Assembly: GCA_040219295.1 (NCBI GenBank)
Contig: JAVJST010000011.1
Span: forward strand, 744,001-808,000
Reading direction: 5' to 3'
DNA length: 64,000 nt
DNA from: JAVJST01 sp040219295
GTDB lineage: Bacteria > Pseudomonadota > Alphaproteobacteria > Rhodospirillales > Casp-alpha2
The position numbers and the translations under genes are program-made. Shown here piece by piece: positions 15,151 through 24,166 of this stretch (within the stretch, counting starts at the first letter, position 1; each line of letters begins with the position of its first letter). The notes under the pieces were generated by a model, which was given only the letters and a program-made list of their open reading frames with translations, had not been told where the DNA came from and did no database searches.

Positions 15151-15834
15151 TCAGGAGAAAACGGCCCGGAGCAGCTGCAGGCCCTCGGCGGCCTCCAGCC
15201 CGGATTCGCTGCCGCGAAGCCGGGCAAGGTGCTCGACGGCATCCGGCGAGCGTGGATGCGGGAACGGCCGGACTTCGTCCTCGTAGGCGGCGAGCGCGGC
15301 CTTCTTCTGTTCAAGATGGGCGGCGATGTCGACGTAGGTGTTGGGGACGAAGCGGTCGGCGGGTGCCGCGTACTCGCTGGATGAAAGGACTTCGCCGGCA
15401 TAGATGCGCGCGGCCGGCCGGCCCGGCAGCGGCCGGGCGGCGGTCAGGACGGCACGGGCACAGATCCCGTGATCGACATTCAGGTCGCCCCCGTGATGGG
15501 TGAAGACAACGTCCGGGAACGCCGGTTCGAAGAATGCCTCGACCGTCTTGACGACATCGAGCAGCGCTACCGAGTCCATGCGGTTGTCCGGGAACTCGGC
15601 GAACATGGGCGGTTCGGCGCCTAGAAGTTCGCTTGCCCGGCGCGCCTGACCGCGGAGCGTTTCGAGCGCCGCGTCGTCGTGTTCCCCGCGTGATGTCAGG
15701 CCGGTTGCCAGGAGCAGGACGCGGACCGTGTCGCCTCTCGCGGCATGGCGGGCGATGGTGCCACCGAACGCCAGAACTTCGTCGTCGGGATGGGCGACGA
15801 CCACAGCGATGTTGTTGGAATCTCTGGCGTTCAT
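15151..15834 (-). CDS. PIG-L/LmbE family N-deacetylase
   Basis: 227 residues from ATG 15832-15834, with GAGGAG at 15844-15849 nine bases upstream; the ATG overlaps the stop of the GNAT gene. The N-terminal VVVAHPDDEVLAFGGTIAR is the zinc-binding AHPDDE motif. FTHHGGDLNVDHGICARAV supplies the later His ligands. Family members deacetylate GlcNAc-type groups (GlcNAc-PI, mycothiol, bacillithiol, teicoplanin). With an LpxD-like acyltransferase and two GNATs in the same run, a deacetylate-then-reacylate sequence on a sugar is plausible (inference). Confidence 0.87.
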   Translation of the reverse strand: MNARDSNNIAVVVAHPDDEVLAFGGTIARHAARGDTVRVLLLATGLTSRGEHDDAALETLRGQARRASELLGAEPPMFAEFPDNRMDSVALLDVVKTVEAFFEPAFPDVVFTHHGGDLNVDHGICARAVLTAARPLPGRPAARIYAGEVLSSSEYAAPADRFVPNTYVDIAAHLEQKKAALAAYEDEVRPFPHPRSPDAVEHLARLRGSESGLEAAEGLQLLRAVFS

Positions 15835-16298
15835 GTTTGTGTACTCCTCTCGAACCGGCGGCACTTCTGTGTCCGTGAGACTTCGGTGAACCCGGACCGT
15901 TCAAACAAGGCTGCTGAGGCCGTGTTATCGGGTTTGACGTTTGCAACGACTCTGGTCTCCGGAGTAACGGAGGACACCTGCGTGATCGCGGCGTCAATCA
16001 ACTTGTCTGAAACCCCATGCCCGCGATTCTCCGGGGTGACATAGACATCGATCACGTACTTGCCACCGTCTCTTTGCAGACGGACTTGTCCGACCGCGCG
16101 TCGTTCGACCTCGGCAATCAGGATCAACGTTTCCGGGTCACTCAGCCGGGCGGAAAACCACTTGTCATGGACGGAACGGGGGATCGGTTCCGTGGTTTCT
16201 AGCTTGCCGGCCAGTGAGTCGGGTCGATTAACCCATTCGAACAGGATTGGGCCATCCGACGGAGTCGCTGTTCTGATCCTGAGATTCGAAATCATCAT
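15831..16298 (-). CDS. GNAT family N-acetyltransferase
   Basis: 155 residues starting with two consecutive ATG codons. The RIRTATPSDGPILFEWVNRP opening and YVTPENRGHGVSDKLIDAAI (the acetyl-CoA pyrophosphate loop R/Q-x-x-G-x-G/A, here Arg-Gly-His-Gly-Val-Ser) place it in the GNAT superfamily. NVKPDNTASAALFERSGFTE is the usual C-terminal segment. The size and start resemble PseH-type sugar N-acetyltransferases, but this gene lies beside the SpsF-aminotransferase fusion and not in the pseBC group. It may acetylate the amine made by that fusion (inference). Confidence 0.8.
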   Translation of the reverse strand: MMISNLRIRTATPSDGPILFEWVNRPDSLAGKLETTEPIPRSVHDKWFSARLSDPETLILIAEVERRAVGQVRLQRDGGKYVIDVYVTPENRGHGVSDKLIDAAITQVSSVTPETRVVANVKPDNTASAALFERSGFTEVSRTQKCRRFERSTQT

Positions 16299-18370
16299 CG
16301 AACGGCGAATGTCGGTTGCACCCGGGCACCCCGGACAAAAGATGCAGGATCGCCGGAGTTGAGCGCATCGGCGACAACAGCGACCGCGGCTGCGGCGCGT
16401 TTCGTGGTGTCTTCGGTTACTGCATCGTCGTCATGACTGAGGGAAAGGTTCAGACTCGCACCGATGAGGAGACCATGGGCGACAAACTCCTGACGGAGGA
16501 GAGTCGTGAGAACTGCGGGATCCAGCCCACTCGGAGTCAGGCTCAGCCTTGGCCACCAGGATTCGCCACCAAAGATGGCGATATCGGCCAGCCCTGCATT
16601 CGCAAGAACGGTGTTGAGACGATCGATAAGAATCTGGCCGCGTCGGCCAAGACGTTTGGGAACGTCTTCTCTTTTGAGCTTTTGGATCGTTGCAATGGCC
16701 GCTGCCAGCGACAATGTCTCGCCGCCGAAGGTCGCCGAAAAAAATATGTCCTCCATGCCTTTCATGATGTCTCGCCGGCCCACGACAGCAGAGATTGGCA
16801 TGCCGTTCGCCATCGCCTTGCCGAAACAAGCCAGGTCGGGTGTAACCCCGGATACCGCCTGGGCGCCGCCAAGCGAGACCCGGAACCCTGTAACGATTTC
16901 ATCAAAGATTAGAACGGCACCATGTTTCTCGGTCGTGGCGCGCAGTCCCTCGAGGAATCCGGGCGCCGCGGGTTCCTTGCTCGTTGGTTCCACGATCACC
17001 GCGGCTATATCGTCGCCGTGATCGCGGAACATATCCTCGACGGCGTTCAGGTCGTTGAAGGTCACGCCGGAGGTCAGCGCCTTCGTTGCGGCCGGAACAC
17101 CGGCATCCCGTGTCGTGGTGCCAATGTACCAATCGTGCCAGCCATGGTAGCCGCAGACGACGATCCGATCCCGGCCGGTATAGGCGCGAGCAAGTCGGAC
17201 GGCACCTGTCGTCGCGTCCGACCCGTTCTTTCCATATCGAACCATCTCGGCGCAAGGAATCGTGTGCACCAACAGTTCCGCCAGCTCAGCTTCGAGGGGG
17301 GACGCGAGCGGAAAACAGAAACCCTTGCGAAGTTGACGCGCAATCGCTTCGTCGACGTCCGGGTCGCAATGGCCCAACACCACTGGCAGCAAGCCGAGAA
17401 CGTGGTCGACAAAACGGTTTCCATCGACGTCCCAGACATGGCACCCCAAACCGTGATCGATGAACAACGGCGTTACGCCTTTGGCCCACTGCTGATAGCT
17501 TTTCGAGAACGTCTGGCTGGCCAGCGGGATGACGTCGCTGGCCCGCTCGAACAGCCTGTTCGACCTGTCGAACGCCGTTCGCTGTTCGTCGCCGTCCGTC
17601 GTCGGTTCGTGCATCTTCATGTCGCGGGCCGTTCCCTCGTTCGTCGCGATGTCTGCGTTGATCTTCATCAGGTCCGGGTGCGCGGTCAGGTAGGCGACGG
17701 CGTCCATCCAGCCGTAACCCTCGGGCAGAGCGGGGATCAGCTGTTGCAGGAACGCGAGATCCGCGGGCTCGTCGAGCGTCCAGCGCAGGTGGCTGAACTC
17801 GACGGGATTGACCAACTGCGCAACCTTGAAGTTGCCCCACGGATACTTGTCCTTCAGGCGTCCATGGATGTAGGGCGTGACGTGCGCCCTGAGGAACGGA
17901 TGCCTGGCTTCCTGGTCGGCGCGCAGCAGGGCGTCGCGCGAGAACACCTCGACGTCGAGGCCGTCGGGAAAGCTGCGCTCGATCCCGTTCGAAACATAGT
18001 CCGAGCCGCTCTCGACGTATCTTGCGATCGCCGCATCGATGACCGACGGATCGGTCATCGGGCAGTCGGCGGTGATGCGGACAAAGGTATCGCTGTTGGT
18101 TCGCTCGGCGACGGCGACGAAGCGCGACAGGACGTCTTCCTCGTCGCCGCGGACGACCGGGATGCCGAGCTGCTCGACATGCGCCGCCAGTTCCGCGTCG
18201 CTTTCGCCCTGCGGGCAGGCGAGCCATATCTCGTCCGCGCGCTCGGCGCGCTTGGCGCGTTCGATCACGTGATCGATCACCGGGCGCCCGCCGATCGGCT
18301 TCATGACCTTGCCGGGCAGCCGGCTCGAGCCCATGCGGGCCTGGATGACGATGCTGACCCGGCCGCTCAT
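16295..18370 (-). CDS. SpsF-like cytidylyltransferase fused to class III aminotransferase
   Basis: 691 residues in two domains. Residues 1-245 are an SpsF-like nucleotidyltransferase: IVIQARMGSSRLPGKVM (NTP-binding loop), RITADCPMTDP (metal Asp) and LRWTLDEPADL. Residues about 260-680 are a class III PLP aminotransferase close to glutamate-1-semialdehyde aminomutases: YGKNGSDATTGAVRLAR, YHGWHDWYIG, LIFDEIVTGFR (D490) and the PLP lysine K518 in ACFGKAMANGMP. The fusion may both transaminate and nucleotide-activate a sugar or amino-acid-like unit. It overlaps the ATP-grasp gene by four bases. Stand-alone versions of both domains are common in nonulosonate clusters; the true substrate is unknown. 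Confidence 0.88.
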   Translation of the reverse strand: MSGRVSIVIQARMGSSRLPGKVMKPIGGRPVIDHVIERAKRAERADEIWLACPQGESDAELAAHVEQLGIPVVRGDEEDVLSRFVAVAERTNSDTFVRITADCPMTDPSVIDAAIARYVESGSDYVSNGIERSFPDGLDVEVFSRDALLRADQEARHPFLRAHVTPYIHGRLKDKYPWGNFKVAQLVNPVEFSHLRWTLDEPADLAFLQQLIPALPEGYGWMDAVAYLTAHPDLMKINADIATNEGTARDMKMHEPTTDGDEQRTAFDRSNRLFERASDVIPLASQTFSKSYQQWAKGVTPLFIDHGLGCHVWDVDGNRFVDHVLGLLPVVLGHCDPDVDEAIARQLRKGFCFPLASPLEAELAELLVHTIPCAEMVRYGKNGSDATTGAVRLARAYTGRDRIVVCGYHGWHDWYIGTTTRDAGVPAATKALTSGVTFNDLNAVEDMFRDHGDDIAAVIVEPTSKEPAAPGFLEGLRATTEKHGAVLIFDEIVTGFRVSLGGAQAVSGVTPDLACFGKAMANGMPISAVVGRRDIMKGMEDIFFSATFGGETLSLAAAIATIQKLKREDVPKRLGRRGQILIDRLNTVLANAGLADIAIFGGESWWPRLSLTPSGLDPAVLTTLLRQEFVAHGLLIGASLNLSLSHDDDAVTEDTTKRAAAAVAVVADALNSGDPASFVRGARVQPTFAVR

Positions 18371-19404
18371 CGCGCCACGGCCTCCGTGTAGGGCACGACC
18401 TCGACGTCGTGGTCGGGAAGACCGACCGGCAGCTCGATGCCGATCCGCATTCCGATGGCGGCATCGAGGAATGGAATGCCGGCCGCGAGACTGGCGGCGA
18501 GCGAGCCGCTCATGCGCGGGTTGACCTCGAGCAGCGCCGGCCTGCCGTCGTCGTCCGACATCAGGTCCATGTCATGGGCGCCGCTGAGGCCCAGTGCCGC
18601 CGCCGCATCCCGCGCGTAACTCTCGAACCGCTCGTCACGGCAGATCGTGTTGCCGGTCCACGGGATGCCGGCGAGATTGTGCCGCCGCCGGACGACCGTG
18701 GCCTGGACGCTGCCGTTGTCGGCGAGGATATCGACGTCGTAGACGGGCGCGCGCAGTGCGGGCATGACCATGGTCCGCCCGGTGATCAGCGCCGCCGGAT
18801 CGCAATCGGCGAACGCCGCCGCATCGAGGCGGGCCTCGCGCTGACCTGCGCCCATCCATTCCGGCGCGCCGTCTTCGCCGATCAGCACCGCCACCCCGCG
18901 TCCGCCGCGCCCGTCGGCGGGCTTGATGACCGTCGTCCGGGCGGGATATCCGCAATCGCTCAGCGCGTCGGCCAGATCGCCCGGCCGGTCGATGACCCGG
19001 TGAACGGGTACGGCGACGCCCGCTTGTTCGAGGGCCGCGTAGGTGACGGCCTTGTCGCGGAGGGTCGCAAGCACCGGGGCCGGGCTGGTGGTGATGGCAG
19101 CACCCGCGGCGGCGAGGTCGCCGGCGATGTTCGCGAGGGCGAAGGCTTCCGCGTCCGAGCCGGGTACCACGACCTTGATACCGTGCGCCTTGACGAGGCG
19201 CAGCATGGTCTCGCCGTAGTCCGGCGCGTCGCCGAACGGAATGGTGTGAAAGACGTCGACAAAGGATGCCGCGAGCGGCGACTCGGCTGCGTCACAGCCG
19301 TGAATCGACACAGGAAACCGGCCGTGTTCCTTGAGCCATCGGAGGGCGGACGGCATCATGGCGCCGCCGACGCAGGTGATCAGGATGGGGATCGGCGCGG
19401 TCAC
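18367..19404 (-). CDS. ATP-grasp carboxylate-amine ligase-like protein
   Basis: 345 residues from a GTG start (19402-19404) that overlaps the NeuB stop as GTGA. The N-domain begins PILITCVGGAMMPSALRWL and has VVVPGSDAEAFALA. The ATP-grasp part has LRDKAVTYAALEQAG, TTVIKPADGRGGRGVAVLIG (glycine-rich loop after the ATP Lys), and near the end MDLMSDDDGRPALLEVNPRMSGS, where Glu and Asn are the metal ligands. It resembles carbamoyl-phosphate-synthase-like ATP-grasp enzymes found beside NeuB and SpsF genes. These form an acyl-phosphate and join it to an amine; here perhaps an amino acid to an amino sugar (inference). Confidence 0.83.
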   Translation of the reverse strand: MTAPIPILITCVGGAMMPSALRWLKEHGRFPVSIHGCDAAESPLAASFVDVFHTIPFGDAPDYGETMLRLVKAHGIKVVVPGSDAEAFALANIAGDLAAAGAAITTSPAPVLATLRDKAVTYAALEQAGVAVPVHRVIDRPGDLADALSDCGYPARTTVIKPADGRGGRGVAVLIGEDGAPEWMGAGQREARLDAAAFADCDPAALITGRTMVMPALRAPVYDVDILADNGSVQATVVRRRHNLAGIPWTGNTICRDERFESYARDAAAALGLSGAHDMDLMSDDDGRPALLEVNPRMSGSLAASLAAGIPFLDAAIGMRIGIELPVGLPDHDVEVVPYTEAVAR

Positions 19405-20435
19405 GCCAGGTCCTCGTCGCGGATCGGTTCGTAGCGCGCGCGGGCCGATTTGAGCGTTCGGCCGACGACGCCGTCGAAGGCCACCGGGGCAAGCCCCCGG
19501 TTCTCGGGTGCCAGTCGCATGATGCCGATGTCGTCCGCACCCAGCACCGTGCCCGCCGGCAGGTCGCGCCGCGCGGCGAGCGTCCGAAGGTACCGCTTTG
19601 CGTTCTCCGCCACGGTTTCGTTCAGCGGCATGCCGTCAACGCCAAGGGCTGCCTCGGTTTGGCGAATGGCCTGGATCATGGCCGCGAACGCATCCGGGTT
19701 CAGCGAGATGCGATGATCGAAGCCCGGCCGGCCGGTATCGAGGCTGAAGTGCTTCTCGATCATCACGGCGCCGGCAGCAACGGACAGCGGCGCGGCCTCG
19801 ATGCCGAGCGAATGGTCGGAAAACCCGACGGGCACGCCGTAGCGCGCCGACAGCCAGCGGATCGATCGCAGATTCAGCGTCTCGGGCGGTGCCGGGTAGA
19901 GCGAGGTGCACTGGAACAGCCCGATTTGCGACCCGCCCGCGGTCCGCGCGGCATCGACCGCCGCGTCGACGTCTTCCGGCGACGCCATGCCAGTCGACAT
20001 CAGAACGGGACGGCCGGTCGCTGCCGTCTTCCGGATGATCGGCAGCGCCGTCAGCAGGCCGGAGGAAATCTTGTAGGCGACCGGTTCCAGCTTCTCGATC
20101 CACGCCAGCGCCGTCAGGTCGCCCGCGGTGGTGAACACGTCGATCCCGATTTCACGGCCGTACTCGAACATCCGGCCCGTCTCCTCGGGCGTGAGCTCGG
20201 CGGCGGAGAATACGGTATGACTCTCGGTGCCGGGAGCGTAGGTTTCGTCGACGTCGACGGTCTGCAGTTTCACCGCGTCGGCGCCGGCCTTGGCGGCCTG
20301 CTCGATCAGTTTCGCGCAGGTCTCGACGGAGCCTTCGTGATTGATGCCGACCTCGGCGATCACGTAACACGGCGCACCCGGACCGACGTCGCGGGCGCCG
20401 ATCGTCAGCGGCGAAAGAGTGGGGGTTCCGTTCAT
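19401..20435 (-). CDS. pseI: NeuB-family nonulosonate synthase (PseI-like)
   Basis: 344 residues from ATG 20433-20435; a longer frame upstream runs through the next gene. NeuB barrel motifs are YVIAEVGINHEGSVETCAKL, DAVKLQTVDV, YKISSGLLTALPIIRK, VLMSTGMAS, QCTSLYPAPPE, VGFSDHSLGIEA and MIEKHFSLD. A C-terminal SAF (antifreeze-like) domain has LPAGTVLGADDIGIMRLAPE. The enzyme condenses PEP with a 6-carbon amino sugar to make a nine-carbon nonulosonate. Because PseB, PseC and PseG lie a few genes upstream in the same run, pseudaminate is the best guess; a related acid cannot be excluded. Confidence 0.87.
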   Translation of the reverse strand: MNGTPTLSPLTIGARDVGPGAPCYVIAEVGINHEGSVETCAKLIEQAAKAGADAVKLQTVDVDETYAPGTESHTVFSAAELTPEETGRMFEYGREIGIDVFTTAGDLTALAWIEKLEPVAYKISSGLLTALPIIRKTAATGRPVLMSTGMASPEDVDAAVDAARTAGGSQIGLFQCTSLYPAPPETLNLRSIRWLSARYGVPVGFSDHSLGIEAAPLSVAAGAVMIEKHFSLDTGRPGFDHRISLNPDAFAAMIQAIRQTEAALGVDGMPLNETVAENAKRYLRTLAARRDLPAGTVLGADDIGIMRLAPENRGLAPVAFDGVVGRTLKSARARYEPIRDEDLA

Positions 20436-22294
20436 TTCCGTGACTCGACCGCGGCGTGCGCTTCGGTGCCGACCCGCGCGGCACGGGACTCCTGGATGCC
20501 GATGATCTCGTCGGCGGCGCGGATGCCCGCGCCCGGTTCGGGGATGGTGAAGAACTCGCGCACCAGCCGCGGCCGGTTGCCCGCCTTCTCCGCCCACAGG
20601 GCCTCGATCTCATCGATCGGTTTTGACAACAGCGTGCGCAACTGCTCGAGCCAGTCCGGCGCACCGGCGTCGACGACGAACAGCGCCGCCTCGAACGCTT
20701 CGCGGGCCTCCGGGGTCAGCGGCATGTGGTCCGGGTAGTCGATGAAGATCAGCGGTTTGCCCGACATGACGCACCACGAGACGGTGCTGGTGGCGCGCGA
20801 TGTCACGACCACCCGGTGTTTACCGATCTCGTAGCGCAGATCGAAATTGTCCTCGAACAGGTCGACGCGCTCCGATTCCCGGACGCGTTCGATCACCGGA
20901 TCCGGATCGGGATAGCGGATTGCGGGGTACGGCTTGAACGTTGTCCGATGCGGGATGCGTTCCAGAACGTCGTCGATGATCTTGAGATCTCGCCGCGCCG
21001 CATCGACATCGCTGAGGCCGCCCGACAGTCCCTGAAGGTTGCCGGCATAGAGCGTCGTAGAGACGAACAGGACCGGCGGATAGCTGTCGTCTGACGGAGT
21101 GTCCCGGACACGGAAGTAATCCGCAGGGAACCCGACAGGCAGGGCCCTGCCGACGGCGAACGGGCTGGCGTTGCAGATATCGGCGCTGCGCTGGCTAAAG
21201 GACATGACCCAGTCGACGAAACTGACCTCGAACATGGGAACCAACTGGCGATGGGTTTTGTTGAACTGCCGGGTGGCACCGTGTTCGCAGGCGAATGTCA
21301 GAGCGCCGCGCCGACGGAATGCATCGATCAGCGCCAGGGCCACGGGACCGCCGGGATAGTTGACGGCCAGCATATCGCCCGGTGACGGATCGGCGGCGAC
21401 GAGCGATCGCTCCCACGCCGTGAGCGCAGAATCGTATGTCGACCAGCGCAGACCGCAGCGCCGCAGGCAGGCCGCCACCATGTCGTTGCGAAACGGCTCG
21501 GCGACCCAGCCGGCCACGTGTTGATCCAGCACGCCCCGAAGGCTCTCCGTGACCGCAGGCGGCAGACCGAACTCGTCGAGGCCGCTGTTGTCTGTCGTGT
21601 CCGACGGAGCCGGCGCATCCAGGTTCAGCAATGGGTAACCGCGCGTGCCGAGCACGGCGCAGGTTTCCATGACAAGTTCGTTGGTCGAGAACACAAACAC
21701 GCGCCGACGGCGGCGGACGAACCTTGTCACACGGGATACGAACTCGAGGCAGCGGAACAGGATCCGGTGCCATGGCGCGAAGCGGATGCGCGCCATGAGG
21801 GACGGCGACTCGCCGCCCTGCAGGAGAAACTTGTCATCCATCGGCAGGTCGTATTCGACCACCGTCACGTTGTCGCGTCCGGCGAGGAGACCGGACCATG
21901 GGGCGCCGAACAGACGATCGGTGCCGCCGTGACCGGTGTGCCCGCGCACCACGAGAACCGGGTCCTGGTGATCGCGTTCGTCGAGGCTCGCGGCGTGGGC
22001 GATCATGGCCTGCAGGTGGAGAGCATGGCCGGCCAGAAGATTGGCCTGGCTGCTCCCGTAACCGGCGCGGGCAACCGCATCGCGAATCTTTCCCGATAAG
22101 GCCAGCGTCTGCTCGTCGAGGGCCCGGCGCTTCTCGTAATCGAACTCACGATGAACGGATTCGGCATGGCCGCCAAGGATCATGGCGGGCGACGCGCTCA
22201 GGACCTGGACATCGGCCGGGAGTCCGTCCGCCCGTGCCCTTTCCAGCAGCGCGAGGCTGTCGCAATACGCGCGCCGAAATAGACCAAAGCTCAT
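20432..22294 (-). CDS. Surface carbohydrate biosynthesis protein, putative GT-B glycosyl/glycerophosphotransferase
   Basis: 620 residues, not confidently assigned. The C-terminal half has GT-B-like features: ACEHGATRQFNKTHRQL, VLFVSTTLYAGNLQGL, RTTFKPYPAIRYPD and KHRVVVTSRATSTVSWCVMSGKPLIFIDYPDHM. These resemble the KPHP...G-S-T-x-E pattern of CDP-glycerol and capsule (Kps-like) transferases. The N-half has an Arg-rich segment (RFVRRRRRVFVFSTNELV) but no certain membrane span. It overlaps NeuB downstream and the asparagine synthetase upstream by four bases each. It is a likely transferase for the nonulosonate made by its neighbours (inference). Confidence 0.65.
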   Translation of the reverse strand: MSFGLFRRAYCDSLALLERARADGLPADVQVLSASPAMILGGHAESVHREFDYEKRRALDEQTLALSGKIRDAVARAGYGSSQANLLAGHALHLQAMIAHAASLDERDHQDPVLVVRGHTGHGGTDRLFGAPWSGLLAGRDNVTVVEYDLPMDDKFLLQGGESPSLMARIRFAPWHRILFRCLEFVSRVTRFVRRRRRVFVFSTNELVMETCAVLGTRGYPLLNLDAPAPSDTTDNSGLDEFGLPPAVTESLRGVLDQHVAGWVAEPFRNDMVAACLRRCGLRWSTYDSALTAWERSLVAADPSPGDMLAVNYPGGPVALALIDAFRRRGALTFACEHGATRQFNKTHRQLVPMFEVSFVDWVMSFSQRSADICNASPFAVGRALPVGFPADYFRVRDTPSDDSYPPVLFVSTTLYAGNLQGLSGGLSDVDAARRDLKIIDDVLERIPHRTTFKPYPAIRYPDPDPVIERVRESERVDLFEDNFDLRYEIGKHRVVVTSRATSTVSWCVMSGKPLIFIDYPDHMPLTPEAREAFEAALFVVDAGAPDWLEQLRTLLSKPIDEIEALWAEKAGNRPRLVREFFTIPEPGAGIRAADEIIGIQESRAARVGTEAHAAVESRK

Positions 22295-24150
22295 GCCGCG
22301 CCTCGCTTGATGACGGTCGGGGAGTCCTGCCGGGCAAGATCGCGCACGCTTCGCATCCAGAGTTCGATGTTGATCAACCGGAACATATAGCGGTCCTCGG
22401 AGGGATCGCCCGACCGGAACCGGCTAACGGAAGACGACAGCTCGGCGCGGTCGGCATAGGCGCCGAGCATGCCGTCGCTGTCCGTCAGCAACTCGAGATA
22501 ACGGCCGACGCCCGACGGATCGCGACACCATTCGTCGTACGGCAACACCAGTCCGATCTTGCGGCGATTGACGAGGTCGTGCGGCAGGTATCGTTCGGCG
22601 ACTTTCTTGAGCAGCGGCTTGGTGATCCCGCCCGGGGCCCGCACGCTGTTGGGCAGGCTGTTGACGATCTTTGCGACAGGCTGGTGGACGAAAGGGACCC
22701 TCGCCTCGACCGATGCGGCCATCGACATCTTGTCCTGCCGGACCAGCAGGGATTCGAGGTAGCACGATTGGTCGACGGCAAACAACCGATCGACGAAGTC
22801 GGCATATTTGGCGCTGGCGTCTTCCCGAGCGCCCGATACGGGCGCGAGGCCTGGGAAGATGCGGTCGACGCGAGCGGTGTTCCGGGTGACCGAGGCCCAG
22901 GCGGCCGCGTCCCGGCCGGACAGCCGCTTCATGCCCTTGAACGGCCAGGCATCGGGGATCAGGCCACCCGGGACCAGGCGGCCGATCCGTTCCTGCCATG
23001 CCGTCTTGCCCGCCAGCGCATAGCGTTCGTAACCGCCAAAGAACTCATCCGCGCCTTCGCCGACGATGACGACCTTGGACACCGACTTGAGCTCGTCGCA
23101 CAACCGCATGAGCATCACGCAGCCGCCGTGCGGCACGGGGCCTTCCATGTGTTCGACCGCACGCGGCAGGGTATCGGCGAACTCGTTCCCGCCCATGGGG
23201 ATTTCGTGATGTCTGAGCGGATAGGCGCGGGTGACCGCTTCACGCCACTGGCGTTCATTCTTCTCGTAATCGCCGAGATCGACACCGAAAGAGTCGAGTT
23301 CCCGGTCGGTCTCGCGAACCGTCAGGGCGGTGAGCAGGCTCGAATCGACACCGCCGGACAATTGAACCGTATAGCCGACGTCGCTCGCCAGATGCGCCTT
23401 GAGGGAATCCTGGATACACGCGTCGGCCTCCTCGACGGCGGCGTCGAGATCGATGGAGCGTTTTTCGCGCAGCGTTTCCGTGAGGTCGTAGAAGCGGGTC
23501 CGCTCGATTGCGCCGGAACGCAGCGAAACGCGCAGCAGCGTACCCGGCTCGACACGCTCGATCCCCTTGAGGTTGCTCAGGCTGCCGGCGGCCCACCCGA
23601 ACGCCATCAGTTCCGCGAGCGCCCGCTCGTCGATTTCGACCGGGGCCAGACGCGAGAGCGGTCGCATCTCGCTGGCCAGGCCGACCATCGATCCGACGCA
23701 GCGGAGATAAAGCGGCTTGATCCCGAAGTGGTCACGGGCGGCGTGGGCCGTTTGCCGGGCACGGTCGATCAGCACGAAGGCGAACATGCCCTCCAGCTTG
23801 CCGATCGTCGGTTCGACGCCCCAGTGCATCAGGGCTTGAAACAGGACCTCCGTGTCGCCGGTCGAGCGGAACCGGACCCCCTCGCCCTGAAGTTCGGCAC
23901 GGAGCTGTCGGTAGTTGTAGATCTCGCCGTTGTAGACGAGCGTGAAGTTGCCCGACGGGTCGGTCATCGGCTGGTTGGCGATCTCGGCGACGTCGAGAAT
24001 CGACAGGCGGCGGAAGACCAGGGCGAACCCGTCTTCCGAAACGACGCCCCCGGAATCCGGTCCGCGGTGGAACAGGTCGTCGTCGATCCGGGACAGGAAG
24101 GCCCGCTCAAACTGCCGCTCGGGCGCGAGGAAAGCTGCGAATCCGCACAT
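22291..24150 (-). CDS. asnB: Asparagine synthase (glutamine-hydrolysing) family amidotransferase
   Basis: 619 residues with both AsnB halves intact: MCGFAAF (nucleophile Cys2), HRGPDSGG, LVYNGEIYNYRQLR, then the PP-loop VQLSGGVDSSLLTAL and VIVGEGADEFFGGYERYAL. In glycan clusters these enzymes amidate a carboxylate, such as a uronic or nonulosonic acid, using glutamine. It overlaps the GT-B-like gene downstream by four bases and starts 17 bases after the pseG stop. Because it sits within the nonulosonate group, the acid of that sugar is a possible target (inference). Free asparagine synthesis is the default alternative. Confidence 0.9.
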   Translation of the reverse strand: MCGFAAFLAPERQFERAFLSRIDDDLFHRGPDSGGVVSEDGFALVFRRLSILDVAEIANQPMTDPSGNFTLVYNGEIYNYRQLRAELQGEGVRFRSTGDTEVLFQALMHWGVEPTIGKLEGMFAFVLIDRARQTAHAARDHFGIKPLYLRCVGSMVGLASEMRPLSRLAPVEIDERALAELMAFGWAAGSLSNLKGIERVEPGTLLRVSLRSGAIERTRFYDLTETLREKRSIDLDAAVEEADACIQDSLKAHLASDVGYTVQLSGGVDSSLLTALTVRETDRELDSFGVDLGDYEKNERQWREAVTRAYPLRHHEIPMGGNEFADTLPRAVEHMEGPVPHGGCVMLMRLCDELKSVSKVVIVGEGADEFFGGYERYALAGKTAWQERIGRLVPGGLIPDAWPFKGMKRLSGRDAAAWASVTRNTARVDRIFPGLAPVSGAREDASAKYADFVDRLFAVDQSCYLESLLVRQDKMSMAASVEARVPFVHQPVAKIVNSLPNSVRAPGGITKPLLKKVAERYLPHDLVNRRKIGLVLPYDEWCRDPSGVGRYLELLTDSDGMLGAYADRAELSSSVSRFRSGDPSEDRYMFRLINIELWMRSVRDLARQDSPTVIKRGAA

Positions 24151-24166
24151 GTTGCTTTTGGCGCTC

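Noticed and set aside
16922..18391. 489-residue open frame on the plus strand
   Set aside because: It is fully opposite the SpsF-aminotransferase fusion. Low-complexity Arg/Ala/Val composition and no start context.
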